DNA from: Candidatus Crickella caballi
Lineage (GTDB): Bacteria; Bacillota; Clostridia; Peptostreptococcales; Anaerovoracaceae
NCBI GenBank assembly: GCA_018064665.1
Contig: JAGHUV010000002.1
Location: 16,254 to 80,253, forward strand
Direction: 5' to 3'
Length of the DNA: 64,000 bases
The notes beneath the pieces were generated by a model, which saw only the letters and a list, made by a program, of their open reading frames with translations, had not been told where the DNA came from and made no database searches. The position numbers and the translations under genes are program-made. Positions 46,214-55,276 of the stretch are shown piece by piece. Every line of letters starts with the position of its first letter. Position 1 is the stretch's first letter.

Positions 46214-46260
46214 GGTATAATATAGACAATATATTCGAATCAGAACAGGTATAATATAGA
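46214..46260 (+). promoter_or_regulatory. Duplicated extended -10-like element upstream of addA
   Basis: GGTATAATATAGA at 46214-46226 and again at 46248-46260, 34 bp apart. Confidence 0.55.
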
Positions 46261-46285
46261 TAAAAGATTTGCGTTAAGAGGAGAA

Positions 46286-49200
46286 TTGCAAATGGGCGTT
46301 GGTAAATTTACTCCCGAGCAGCAGAAGGCGATAGAGACTTTGGACAAAAGTATTCTTGTTGCGGCAGCGGCCGGTTCAGGCAAGACCGCGGTTCTGGTGC
46401 AGAGAATTATTAATATTATTCTTGAAGGCAAAGCCGAAGTGGATGAAATGCTCGTTGTAACATTCACCAAAGCTGCGGCGGCAGAGATGCGTCTCAAGCT
46501 CGCCAAGGCGCTTAAGGAACGCATGCGGATCGATCCGTCGAGCAAGGACAGGCTGAAGCCACAGCTATCCAAGCTGTACAGAGCATATATTTCGACTTTC
46601 GACAGCTTTGCGGTAAGACTGATCAGGGAGTTTTTCTATGAAATAGATATAGAGCCGAATTTCAAAGCCTGTGATGAGGTGCAGTCCGTACTGCTGCAGA
46701 GGCAGGCTGTTGACGAGCTTTTCGAGGATGGTTTTGAGAACGACAATATTATTGAAGGCGGTTCCTTCAGAGAGTTTCTGAGACTGTATTCCAGGGAAAG
46801 GAACGAAGAGACCTTTAAGAACGGTCTGCTTGAAGCATATGCCAAGCTCAGGACTATCCCTGACTATTTCGACTGGGCATACAAGAAGGCTGAGGAGCTT
46901 AATGTAAGCAAAGAGAATCTGTCGGAAACCGGCGTCGGCAAAGCCATGTTAGAAGATGCGGTTTCTGCGCTGAATGAGGCCTGCGATGCGGCGTGCAAAA
47001 TCAAAGAACTGTTCGAATCAGTTGGTCTTGAGAAAATGTACGAGAATAAGCTGGCCAACGAGATCTCTATGCTTGCGACAATAAGAGAAATGCTGGAGGA
47101 CGGATTATCTGAAGAGCTTCTGTCCGCTTTGCAGAGCATAGAATACATTACTTTGAGATCGACCAAGGACGATAAAGAAAGCTATGAATGCATCAAGGAT
47201 GAAGTTGCAGGATTGAGATCGGTATATAAGGAGGCAATCAAGAACTGGAAGTCCTGCTATATGATGCCATCTTTTGATGTAAGACTCAGTGAGATGCATG
47301 CAAGCTACGCATATACAGTATATTATCTTGACCTGCTCAGGAAATTTGAGGAGTACTACGAAGGCCTGAAGAAGGAGAACGGGCTTCTCGACTTCTCGGA
47401 CATGGAGCATTATGCGGTCAGCATACTCAAGCATCAGTCGGCTGCCGACATATTGAGAAAGAGATTTAAATTCATCTTCATCGATGAGTATCAGGATACC
47501 AATAATATACAGGAGCATCTTATCAGCAGAATTGCCCGTCCGGACAATGTGTTTAAGGTAGGAGATGTAAAGCAGAGCATTTACAGATTCAGACAGGCTG
47601 AGCCGGCAATTTTCGAGAGAACCTACAGAGAATATTCCGATGAGGCCGAGGGCAATGCTATTGCTATAGACCTTAACAGAAACTTCAGAAGCAATGATCA
47701 CACTATTAGATATATCAACAGAGTTTTCGAGTCCGTGATGGAAGGATACGACGACAAAGCAAAGCTGTATACAGGCCTTTGCGAAGGTATGGGATATGGC
47801 GATGAGTATGACCTGATTCCTGAGCTTCATGTCCTGACATATGATGCTGCTGAAGACGAGGGCTTCGAGGCTGAAGCTGATGAAGCGGATGTGCAGGACG
47901 GCGGTGCTGATGAGGAGATCGTCAACATCTCCAAGGAGGAAGCCGAATTCTCATATATTGCTGAGCTGGTTGATGGAATAATCGGAACCGAGTTCTACGA
48001 TTCGGCGGCCAAAGTAGTGCGGAAGGCTGAACCGAGAGATATTGCGATTCTAATGAGATCGGTCAAGCATAAGGGTGACCTCATGACAAGAACGCTTCGC
48101 AATCGCAATATCCAGGCACACATCAATGATGACGACGATTATTTTGATACAGTGGAGATCGGCATAGCGGTTTCGCTTCTCTCAAGCATAGATAATATGA
48201 AGAGAGATGTTCCGCTTATTGCGACTCTCCATTCGGAAATCTTTGGCTGGACTGCTGAGGAGCTTGCGATCGTAAGGGCAGAGTATGAGGGCTCTCACAG
48301 AGATCCTTTCTGGATGTCACTTAATGCATATGCCGAGAGCGGAAGCAAAGAGGATATCAGAAGCAAAGCCGAGGAGACGATTGCGCAGCTTAAGGACTGG
48401 AGAGAACTCTCGCACATGATGCCTCTTGAAGACTTCATCTGGCGCGTTTTGGTAGAGTCGGGATACTACATGTATGCGGGTGCCATGAACGGCGGTGACA
48501 GAAGACAGGCCAATCTGAGAGTGCTCGTTGACAGAGCAAGAAAATACAGTGAAGAAAGCATCTGCTCGCTCAGCTCGTTCCTGGATTTCATCGGAGTAAT
48601 GAAGAGCAAGGGTGTAAAGAACGGACAGGCAAGCCTTCTCAGTAAGGAGGACAATGTTGTACGCATCATGACGATCCATAACAGTAAGGGTCTTGAATAT
48701 CCGTTCGTCATAGTGGGCAATCTCGGCAACAAATTCAATACGGATTCGAAGGGGCAGAAGTTCAGCTTTGACTCAGAGCTGGGCGTCGGATTGAGTTATG
48801 TCAGCCCGGACAGAGCTTATTGGAGATCGACTCTGATGCAAAGAGCAATCAACAACAAGAATGTGAGGGAAGAATTCAAAGAAGAGCTCAGAATTCTCTA
48901 TGTTGCCATGACAAGAGCAAGAAACAAACTCATAATGGTAGGAACCGTTAAATCTCTTGAAAAGCTCAGGGAAGGATCAAGCAGGAGAAACTTCCTAGAG
49001 GTTATGAGAGACTCGCTGAATACCGAAGCTAACGAATTCTATACGAGACATGTCTTTGCTGATGCTGCAGGAAAGAAATTCGTGGGAATCAAAGAGCTTC
49101 TTGCTACAAGACCGTCAGAATTAAAGGGCTCTGCGCTCGATGTATACCAGGAGGTCAGCAGAAGACTCGGATATGAATATCCTTATTCAGATATGCTGGA

Positions 49201-49873
49201 TGTAGCGTCCAAGTATTCTGTAAGTGCGATTCGCAAGGACGAGCTTGCTAAGGAGCAGGCCAAGCTTGATGCTGATGCAGGAGTCGGTGAGAACGGAGAT
49301 GAAATGGTTAAGCTTTGGAAGAGCAGTGACCACAAGAAGAAATCCGGTGCAGCCGATGCGGGTATTGCATATCACAGGATCATGGAATTCATTGATTTCG
49401 GTAAAGCCTGCGATAAGTATGGAAATGTGGATTCTGCATATATCCGAGAAAGAGCTGAATTCCTTAAGCAGCATGGTGCAATCGATGATGGCGTGTTCCG
49501 CGCTTTGGATCTTAGTAAAATCGAGGCATTCTTCCGTACACCACTCGGACTGAGAGCTGCAAAGGCGGCTGCAGGCGGCAAAATATATAAGGAGAAAGCT
49601 TTCACTCTGAAAACAGAGCATGAAGGAAGAAATGTCCTTGTCCAGGGTGTTGTGGACTGCTGCTGGGAGGAGGACGGAGAGATGGTTCTTGTAGACTACA
49701 AGAGCAGCTACATCAATCCTCGCAAGGATTACCGTGAAGAGCAGGAGCGGATCAGGCATGAATACAGGAGACAGGTTGAGATCTATTCTGAGGCGGTTGA
49801 AAAAGGCCTTGAAAAACCGGTCAAGGAGGCATACCTGTACCTCTTTGTTTCATCTGATGCTATACAGATTTAA
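46286..49873 (+). CDS. addA: Helicase-exonuclease AddAB, AddA subunit
   Basis: FTPEQQKAIETLDKSILVAAAAGSGKTAVLVQRI; FIDEYQDTNNIQ; TIHNSKGLEYPFVIV; C-term nuclease VDYKSS; start may be 46292. Confidence 0.95.
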   Translation: MQMGVGKFTPEQQKAIETLDKSILVAAAAGSGKTAVLVQRIINIILEGKAEVDEMLVVTFTKAAAAEMRLKLAKALKERMRIDPSSKDRLKPQLSKLYRAYISTFDSFAVRLIREFFYEIDIEPNFKACDEVQSVLLQRQAVDELFEDGFENDNIIEGGSFREFLRLYSRERNEETFKNGLLEAYAKLRTIPDYFDWAYKKAEELNVSKENLSETGVGKAMLEDAVSALNEACDAACKIKELFESVGLEKMYENKLANEISMLATIREMLEDGLSEELLSALQSIEYITLRSTKDDKESYECIKDEVAGLRSVYKEAIKNWKSCYMMPSFDVRLSEMHASYAYTVYYLDLLRKFEEYYEGLKKENGLLDFSDMEHYAVSILKHQSAADILRKRFKFIFIDEYQDTNNIQEHLISRIARPDNVFKVGDVKQSIYRFRQAEPAIFERTYREYSDEAEGNAIAIDLNRNFRSNDHTIRYINRVFESVMEGYDDKAKLYTGLCEGMGYGDEYDLIPELHVLTYDAAEDEGFEAEADEADVQDGGADEEIVNISKEEAEFSYIAELVDGIIGTEFYDSAAKVVRKAEPRDIAILMRSVKHKGDLMTRTLRNRNIQAHINDDDDYFDTVEIGIAVSLLSSIDNMKRDVPLIATLHSEIFGWTAEELAIVRAEYEGSHRDPFWMSLNAYAESGSKEDIRSKAEETIAQLKDWRELSHMMPLEDFIWRVLVESGYYMYAGAMNGGDRRQANLRVLVDRARKYSEESICSLSSFLDFIGVMKSKGVKNGQASLLSKEDNVVRIMTIHNSKGLEYPFVIVGNLGNKFNTDSKGQKFSFDSELGVGLSYVSPDRAYWRSTLMQRAINNKNVREEFKEELRILYVAMTRARNKLIMVGTVKSLEKLREGSSRRNFLEVMRDSLNTEANEFYTRHVFADAAGKKFVGIKELLATRPSELKGSALDVYQEVSRRLGYEYPYSDMLDVASKYSVSAIRKDELAKEQAKLDADAGVGENGDEMVKLWKSSDHKKKSGAADAGIAYHRIMEFIDFGKACDKYGNVDSAYIRERAEFLKQHGAIDDGVFRALDLSKIEAFFRTPLGLRAAKAAAGGKIYKEKAFTLKTEHEGRNVLVQGVVDCCWEEDGEMVLVDYKSSYINPRKDYREEQERIRHEYRRQVEIYSEAVEKGLEKPVKEAYLYLFVSSDAIQI

Positions 49874-49945
49874 TTCATCTGATATGGTGCAGATTCAACT
49901 CATCTGATACGGTGTAGATTCAACGCATCTGATACCAAATGAATT
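49846..49945 (+). repeat. 25-bp tandem repeat spanning the addA stop codon, about 3.6 units
   Basis: TGTTTCATCTGATGCTATACAGATT / TAATTCATCTGATATGGTGCAGATT / CAACTCATCTGATACGGTGTAGATT / CAACGCATCTGATACC. Confidence 0.88.
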
Positions 49946-49984
49946 AGACATTTTAAGAGTAATAAAAGATATTCAATAAAAGAG

Positions 49985-50038
49985 GGGCTGTCGCCCCAAG
50001 GAATGAAAACCTTAAGAAGCGACAGCCCTTTATTTTTT
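49985..50038 (+). terminator. Rho-independent terminator of addA
   Basis: GGGCTGTCGC (49985-49994)/GCGACAGCCC (50019-50028) followed by TTTATTTTTT. Confidence 0.85.
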
Positions 50039-50052
50039 AATAATGCACTCTT

Positions 50053-50335
50053 TGCCCTCACTTTTGGAACATGAATCGCTGGAGGCCTTGATATTGAAAA
50101 CAATAATTCCAATTCTGTTCGACCAAAGCGGTTTCTACTCGCGCGATCACTTTAGGGTGAGATTCGGTTTTGGAATTAAATTCTGTAATATCAAGGGTTT
50201 GCGCGATTTCAATTCCAATTTAGGTCCTTGATATTTCGCATGAACAGGTCTTTAGGAAGCTCTTGCAGGAGACGATTGGAATTTTTAAATTTATTTTCAA
50301 GGGTTTCAGGGTTTCGTGTTCCAAAAGTGAGGGCA
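50053..50335. repeat. 283-bp non-coding element with terminal inverted repeats, copy 2 (inverted relative to copy 1)
   Basis: TGCCCTCACTTTTGGAACATGAA...TTTCGTGTTCCAAAAGTGAGGGCA; same length as and collinear with reverse-complemented 9175-9457. Confidence 0.9.
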
Positions 50336-50407
50336 AAGACGGCTTTTGCAAACACTTTTTAACATTTACGAATTGTCCCGGGGCATTGACAGCATGTTCG
50401 TGTTCTG

Positions 50408-51577
50408 CTATCCGATGATTTTGCCGCCTCCGAGTACATATTGGTCGCTTTCTATGTCATAGAGTACGACCGATTGTCCTCCGGTTATCGCGCGCTGAGG
50501 CTCATCGAAAACTACTTTGACCGTGCCGTCATCGCATGGAGCTACTGTGCAAGGCGCCTCCTTGTGTCTGTAACGAATGCGTCCGAGCGCTCTGAACGGT
50601 GCATCCGGCTTTGCAATGGACACCCAGTTGAATTCCTCTGCTGTCAGCTCACTGCTGAAGAGATCCTTGTCATCAGCAAGGACAACCTCGTTCTTATCCA
50701 TGTCAAGCCTGTATACGTACATAGGCTTCTTGAGCGAAAGACCGAGGCCTTTTCTCTGTCCGACTGTGTAGTTGATTATTCCCTTATGGATGCCGAGTGT
50801 GTTTCCGTCCATATCTACGAAATACCCGTCTCGGTAATCCTTGCCGGTATAGTTTCTTATAAAGCCGGCGTAATCGCCGCCCGGTATGAAGCAGATGTCC
50901 TGGCTGTCCTTGGTTCCGGCGTTGACAAAGCCCTGTTCCTCGGCAATTCTTCTGACATCACTCTTGTCCATATGACCCAAAGGAAATATCGTGCGTGCGA
51001 GGGTTTCCTGATCGAGAGAATAGAGGAAGTAGCTCTGATCCTTGGCAAGATTGGTGGATTTGCGCAGCTTCATTCGATCTTCGCCTTTCTCGATAATGGC
51101 ATAGTGACCAGTTGCAAGCATAGGTGCCTCTTCCATATTTCCTTCAAAGCCTTCATCGCTGTCATCTATGAGTTTGCCGAACTTGATGCATCTGTTGCAA
51201 TCAACACAAGGGTTAGGGGTGAGGCCACTTTCGTAAGCCTGTACGAAAGGATCGACTACAAATTCCTGAAACTCGTTGCGATAGTCGACCGACATGAATT
51301 CTATATCCAGCTTGTCTGCAACGGCACGGGCAAGGTCAAGTCCTGTCAGCTTGTCGTTATCTGAGAAATGGCCGGAATCGCTGTTTAAAGAGCTGCCTGA
51401 ATCACTGTTTAAGTCGAAGTCTGAAGAAAATTCGTCATAGGATTCTTCGTTGTCACTGTATTCTCCACAAAGCCTCATTGTGACTCCGATTACATTGTAG
51501 CCCTGCTCCTTGAGAAGGAATGCAGATACGCTTGAATCCACGCCTCCGCTCATTCCAACAAGTACTGACTTGCTCAT
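50408..51577 (-). CDS. mnmA: tRNA-specific 2-thiouridylase
   Basis: VLVGMSGGVDSSVSAFLLKEQGYNVIGVTMRL, NPCVDCNRCIKFG, GTKDSQDICFIPGGDY. Confidence 0.95.
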   Translation of the reverse strand: MSKSVLVGMSGGVDSSVSAFLLKEQGYNVIGVTMRLCGEYSDNEESYDEFSSDFDLNSDSGSSLNSDSGHFSDNDKLTGLDLARAVADKLDIEFMSVDYRNEFQEFVVDPFVQAYESGLTPNPCVDCNRCIKFGKLIDDSDEGFEGNMEEAPMLATGHYAIIEKGEDRMKLRKSTNLAKDQSYFLYSLDQETLARTIFPLGHMDKSDVRRIAEEQGFVNAGTKDSQDICFIPGGDYAGFIRNYTGKDYRDGYFVDMDGNTLGIHKGIINYTVGQRKGLGLSLKKPMYVYRLDMDKNEVVLADDKDLFSSELTAEEFNWVSIAKPDAPFRALGRIRYRHKEAPCTVAPCDDGTVKVVFDEPQRAITGGQSVVLYDIESDQYVLGGGKIIG

Positions 51578-51699
51578 CTGTGTTACCTCCACTTTTGTAT
51601 ACGATTATACAAAATCTTTACTTTATTACGCGTTTGGTTGTATAATGCGACTACAATTATATCACATTGAAACGATGCGATTAACATGGGAGGTAAAAT

Positions 51700-52773
51700 A
51701 TGCCAAATCCTAATAATCCTAATACAATTGACAGACATTATGTATTGCGCAATAAGGAAAATGCGACTGAGATCATTGAGAGAGCAATGGTTGAGGCAAG
51801 AAAGAAGATTCCTGAGGGCGCAGTTGCAACGTATATTCCTGAGCTTGGCAAGGTAAATCCGGATCAGCTTGGAATCTGTGTTTATCCGCTGTCGGGTGAG
51901 AAGATTTGCATAGGTGATTATCAGGAAAGATTTACGATCCAGTCGGTTTGCAAAGTGATCATGCTGATAGTTGCACTTGAGGTATGCGGCTACAAGAAGG
52001 TGTTCGAGCTCGTAGGAACGGAGCCATCGGGCGAAGCATTCAACTCGCTCGTTGAACTCGACCTTAACGACTCAAAGCCATACAATCCGCTGATCAACTC
52101 GGGTGCTTTGGCAGTATGCGGGCTTCTGCTCAAGGAGGTCTCGTTCCAGGATATGCTGAGATATTCAAGAGACCTGTGCTCAGATCCGGACATCGAGCTT
52201 AACGAGACAGTGTTTGCTTCTGAAATGAAGACCTGCTCAAGAAACCGTTCCATAGCATATCTGCTGGAGAGCAAGGGCATCATCACTTCCGACGTTGAGG
52301 ATACTTTGAGATTCTATACTAAGATGTGCTCACTGAGCGTTACAGCTGAATCACTTGCTGCGCTCGGCAAGAAGCTGGCTAATGACGGTGTATGTAATCT
52401 GACAGGAACAAGATACATGTCATCAAGAACAGCCCGTTATGTCAAAACTCTGATGCTGACATGCGGCATGTACGATGGCTCGGGAACTTTCGCTATCAAT
52501 GTAGGTATTCCTACGAAGTCAGGTGTAGGCGGCGGCCTTCTCTCTGTATCTGACAAGAGAGCGGGTATCGGCGTGTTCGGACCTTCACTCGATGAGAAGG
52601 GGAACAGCATCGCAGGCTGCAAGCTGCTTAGAGAGATTTCCAACGAACTGAGACTCAACCTGTTCTACGATCCTGAGTGGAATAAGGACGAGGAAGAAGA
52701 AGGCAAGGAAGGAAATTATACAAGCGAGACTATTTCACATGATATTATGCAGCACGTTAAGCAGCATACATAA
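51700..52773 (+). CDS. glsA: Glutaminase
   Basis: GKVNPDQLGICVYPLSGEKICIGDYQERFTIQSVCKVI; PYNPLINSGALAV; GIPTKSGVGGGLL. Confidence 0.95.
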   Translation: MPNPNNPNTIDRHYVLRNKENATEIIERAMVEARKKIPEGAVATYIPELGKVNPDQLGICVYPLSGEKICIGDYQERFTIQSVCKVIMLIVALEVCGYKKVFELVGTEPSGEAFNSLVELDLNDSKPYNPLINSGALAVCGLLLKEVSFQDMLRYSRDLCSDPDIELNETVFASEMKTCSRNRSIAYLLESKGIITSDVEDTLRFYTKMCSLSVTAESLAALGKKLANDGVCNLTGTRYMSSRTARYVKTLMLTCGMYDGSGTFAINVGIPTKSGVGGGLLSVSDKRAGIGVFGPSLDEKGNSIAGCKLLREISNELRLNLFYDPEWNKDEEEEGKEGNYTSETISHDIMQHVKQHT

Positions 52774-52803
52774 TATCCTCCAAAACAGAAAAAGATATTA
52801 AGG

Positions 52804-52830
52804 AAAGGCGGTCCGGTTCGGGCCGCCTTT
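52804..52830 (+). terminator. Rho-independent terminator of glsA
   Basis: AAAGGCGGTCC GGTTC GGGCCGCCTTT. Confidence 0.8.
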
Positions 52831-52899
52831 AATATTTACTGAATGATATTTAAATATACAGTATAGCCAAGTCGCATGAAATGGTGAATTGATTCTGCT

Positions 52900-54660
52900 T
52901 TACAGCTCGCTGCAGGCTTCGCTGAGATAGATTAACTCATCACCCGAAAGCAGCGGTGAAAGCCTGTTATATACGTCTCGATGATAAGCATTGATCCATT
53001 CAGCTTCTTCTGCTGTGAGAAGGCCTATGTTAATTGCGTCCTTCTCATAAGGACAGAAGGTGATGGTATCGAGTACTATATCTCCGTTGTCGCACTGTCT
53101 GCAATATACTTCGTTCTCAATTCTTATACCGTATTTTCCTTCAAAGTAAAGACCGGGCTCATCCGACATTATCATTCCGGGGATAAGAGGTCTTGGATCT
53201 GCGTATCTGTTCATTATGTTAGGCGGCTCGTGCACGCCAAGGACGTGTCCCACGCCGTGGCTCAGGCCGTGATTGAAGTCAAGACCCTGCTCCCTCAGAG
53301 GCTCACGGCCTGCTGAATCAAGCCATTTGCCACTCATGCCCGGCTTGATTACCGCACGAGCCATTGCAATATGCGACTTAAGCACATAGGTATAATTATC
53401 AATCATCTCCTGAGTGAGAGGACCTACGGCAATCGTTCTTGTAATGTCGGTTGTTCCGTCGTAATACTGACCGCCGGAATCAACCAGAAGAAATCCCTTC
53501 GGTTCGACAACAGCAGAACCCTGCTTCGGCGCTGTGTAATGTATTATTGCGCCGTTAGCTCCATATGCGGCTATCGTCTCGAAGCTGAGGTCGAAAGCGC
53601 CGCCTTCCAGACGGATCTCATCAAGCTTTCTTGAAATTTCATACTCTGTATAGCCTTCGGATACGTGCTCCTTTACATATTTGATAAATCGAAGCATTGA
53701 AGCTCCGTCTCTGATATGAGCCTGCTTAGTTGCGGCAAACTCGATATCGTTCTTGCTTGCCTTCATCTCCTGTATAGGAGAGCTGTCTTCAACCAGTCCG
53801 ACACCATCCGGAGCTGCGTAACACAGGTTGTAGCAGGTGCTTGACGGATCGTACCATATCGTTTTGCCGGCTTCTATTGAAGAAATAGCTCTGTGGATAT
53901 CCTGATAATTACCATCGGCAAGCGTGAACATCTCGCAGCTTGCCGAACCGACCAACACATAGGCATAGAATATCGGAGTGTATGCAATATCGCTTCCTCT
54001 CAGATTGAGAAGCCATGCAATTTCCATAAGATCACTGACGAGCAGATAATCCGCTCCTTTGTCTCGCATTGCAGCTCGAACTCTTGCGAGCTTTGAATCT
54101 GAGCTTTCGCCGGCCGATTCGATCGGAAGCTCCCATATCTCATGCGCCTCTATCTGAGGTCTTGCAAGCTCAGGCTCTGCAATCGCAGCTTCCTCCCATG
54201 CTTTGCTGACCAGGTCATACTCCGAAACAATTTCAACGGAGAATTCCTCGAGTTCATCTTCGAAGAGCATGCCTGTTTCACCCATGACGATGTTTCCGTC
54301 AAAACCGAGAACATATCCGTTGTAATATCCCGTGGATTCATCGAAGGTGGTCTTTGCCAGAGCGATGAGAAACTCGAGTGCCGTAGGGACTCCCGGTTCA
54401 CCCATTTTCATTAGGGCAATACCGCTGCCGTCGAGCTCTTGCTCGGCCTGCAGGAAGAATCTTCCGTCAGTCCACAGAAATGCGGCCTCAGGAAGTACTA
54501 TTAATGTGGCATTTTCGCCGCTGAAGCCTGTAAGAAATTCACAGCATTTAAAGTGATCGTGCACAAACTCTGACCCGTGACAGTCTCCGCTTGGCACGTA
54601 ATACACCTGTATGCCGTAATATTTCATAGCTTCTTGAAGTCGTTTAATTGAATATCTCAT
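52900..54660 (-). CDS. M24-family Xaa-Pro aminopeptidase (long form)
   Basis: VDSGGQYYDGTTDITRTIAVG, HGLSHGVGHVLGVHEPPN, EPGLYFEGKYGIRIENEV. Confidence 0.94.
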   Translation of the reverse strand: MRYSIKRLQEAMKYYGIQVYYVPSGDCHGSEFVHDHFKCCEFLTGFSGENATLIVLPEAAFLWTDGRFFLQAEQELDGSGIALMKMGEPGVPTALEFLIALAKTTFDESTGYYNGYVLGFDGNIVMGETGMLFEDELEEFSVEIVSEYDLVSKAWEEAAIAEPELARPQIEAHEIWELPIESAGESSDSKLARVRAAMRDKGADYLLVSDLMEIAWLLNLRGSDIAYTPIFYAYVLVGSASCEMFTLADGNYQDIHRAISSIEAGKTIWYDPSSTCYNLCYAAPDGVGLVEDSSPIQEMKASKNDIEFAATKQAHIRDGASMLRFIKYVKEHVSEGYTEYEISRKLDEIRLEGGAFDLSFETIAAYGANGAIIHYTAPKQGSAVVEPKGFLLVDSGGQYYDGTTDITRTIAVGPLTQEMIDNYTYVLKSHIAMARAVIKPGMSGKWLDSAGREPLREQGLDFNHGLSHGVGHVLGVHEPPNIMNRYADPRPLIPGMIMSDEPGLYFEGKYGIRIENEVYCRQCDNGDIVLDTITFCPYEKDAINIGLLTAEEAEWINAYHRDVYNRLSPLLSGDELIYLSEACSEL

Positions 54661-54701
54661 ATTTGCATTATATAATAAAAAAGTGCGAAAAAGGAGAGTG
54701 T

Positions 54702-55250
54702 ATGAATATTACTGTTTATTGTGGTGCAAATGTAGGAAATAACCCGGTGTTCAGTGAGGCAGCAGCTGAGCTGGGCAAATGGATGGGAAACAACGGACAC
54801 ACGCTGGTATACGGTGCCGGTAAGTTTGGCATGATGGGAATTGTTGCGGATGCTGTTCTTGACAATGGTGGTGAAGCCATTGGTGTCACACCGCAATATT
54901 TTATTGACAGGGACGAGACACATGAGGGCCTTACTGAGCTGTTTGTTGTAAGCAATCTGTCAGAGCGAAGAAGCGAGATGATGAAGATCGGAAATGCATT
55001 TATTGCACTGCCGGGAGGCATGGGAACGCTCGATGAGATAACGGAAATCTTTGCAAATAACAGACTTCATCAGTTTGACACTGAAAGCGGCATGAAACCT
55101 GCTATACTTTTCAACGTTGCCGGCTATTACGACGGCTTCCTGGAATGCCTGCGACAAATGATAGAAAAGGGCTATTACAGACAGGAGGAGTATGACGACA
55201 TAATCGTTGCCGACTCAGTTGAAGACATTGCAAAGGCCCTGAACCAATAA
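54702..55250 (+). CDS. LOG family protein (TIGR00730-like, putative phosphoribohydrolase)
   Basis: VYCGANVGNNP; YGAGKFGMMGIVADAVL; ALPGGMGTLDEITEI (PGGxGTxxE). Confidence 0.93.
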   Translation: MNITVYCGANVGNNPVFSEAAAELGKWMGNNGHTLVYGAGKFGMMGIVADAVLDNGGEAIGVTPQYFIDRDETHEGLTELFVVSNLSERRSEMMKIGNAFIALPGGMGTLDEITEIFANNRLHQFDTESGMKPAILFNVAGYYDGFLECLRQMIEKGYYRQEEYDDIIVADSVEDIAKALNQ

Positions 55251-55276
55251 ACTGAAACTAAGACAGAACGTAGCTG

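Noticed and set aside
50441-51364. 307-aa + strand ORF antisense to mnmA
   Set aside because: Shadow ORF opposite a clear MnmA.
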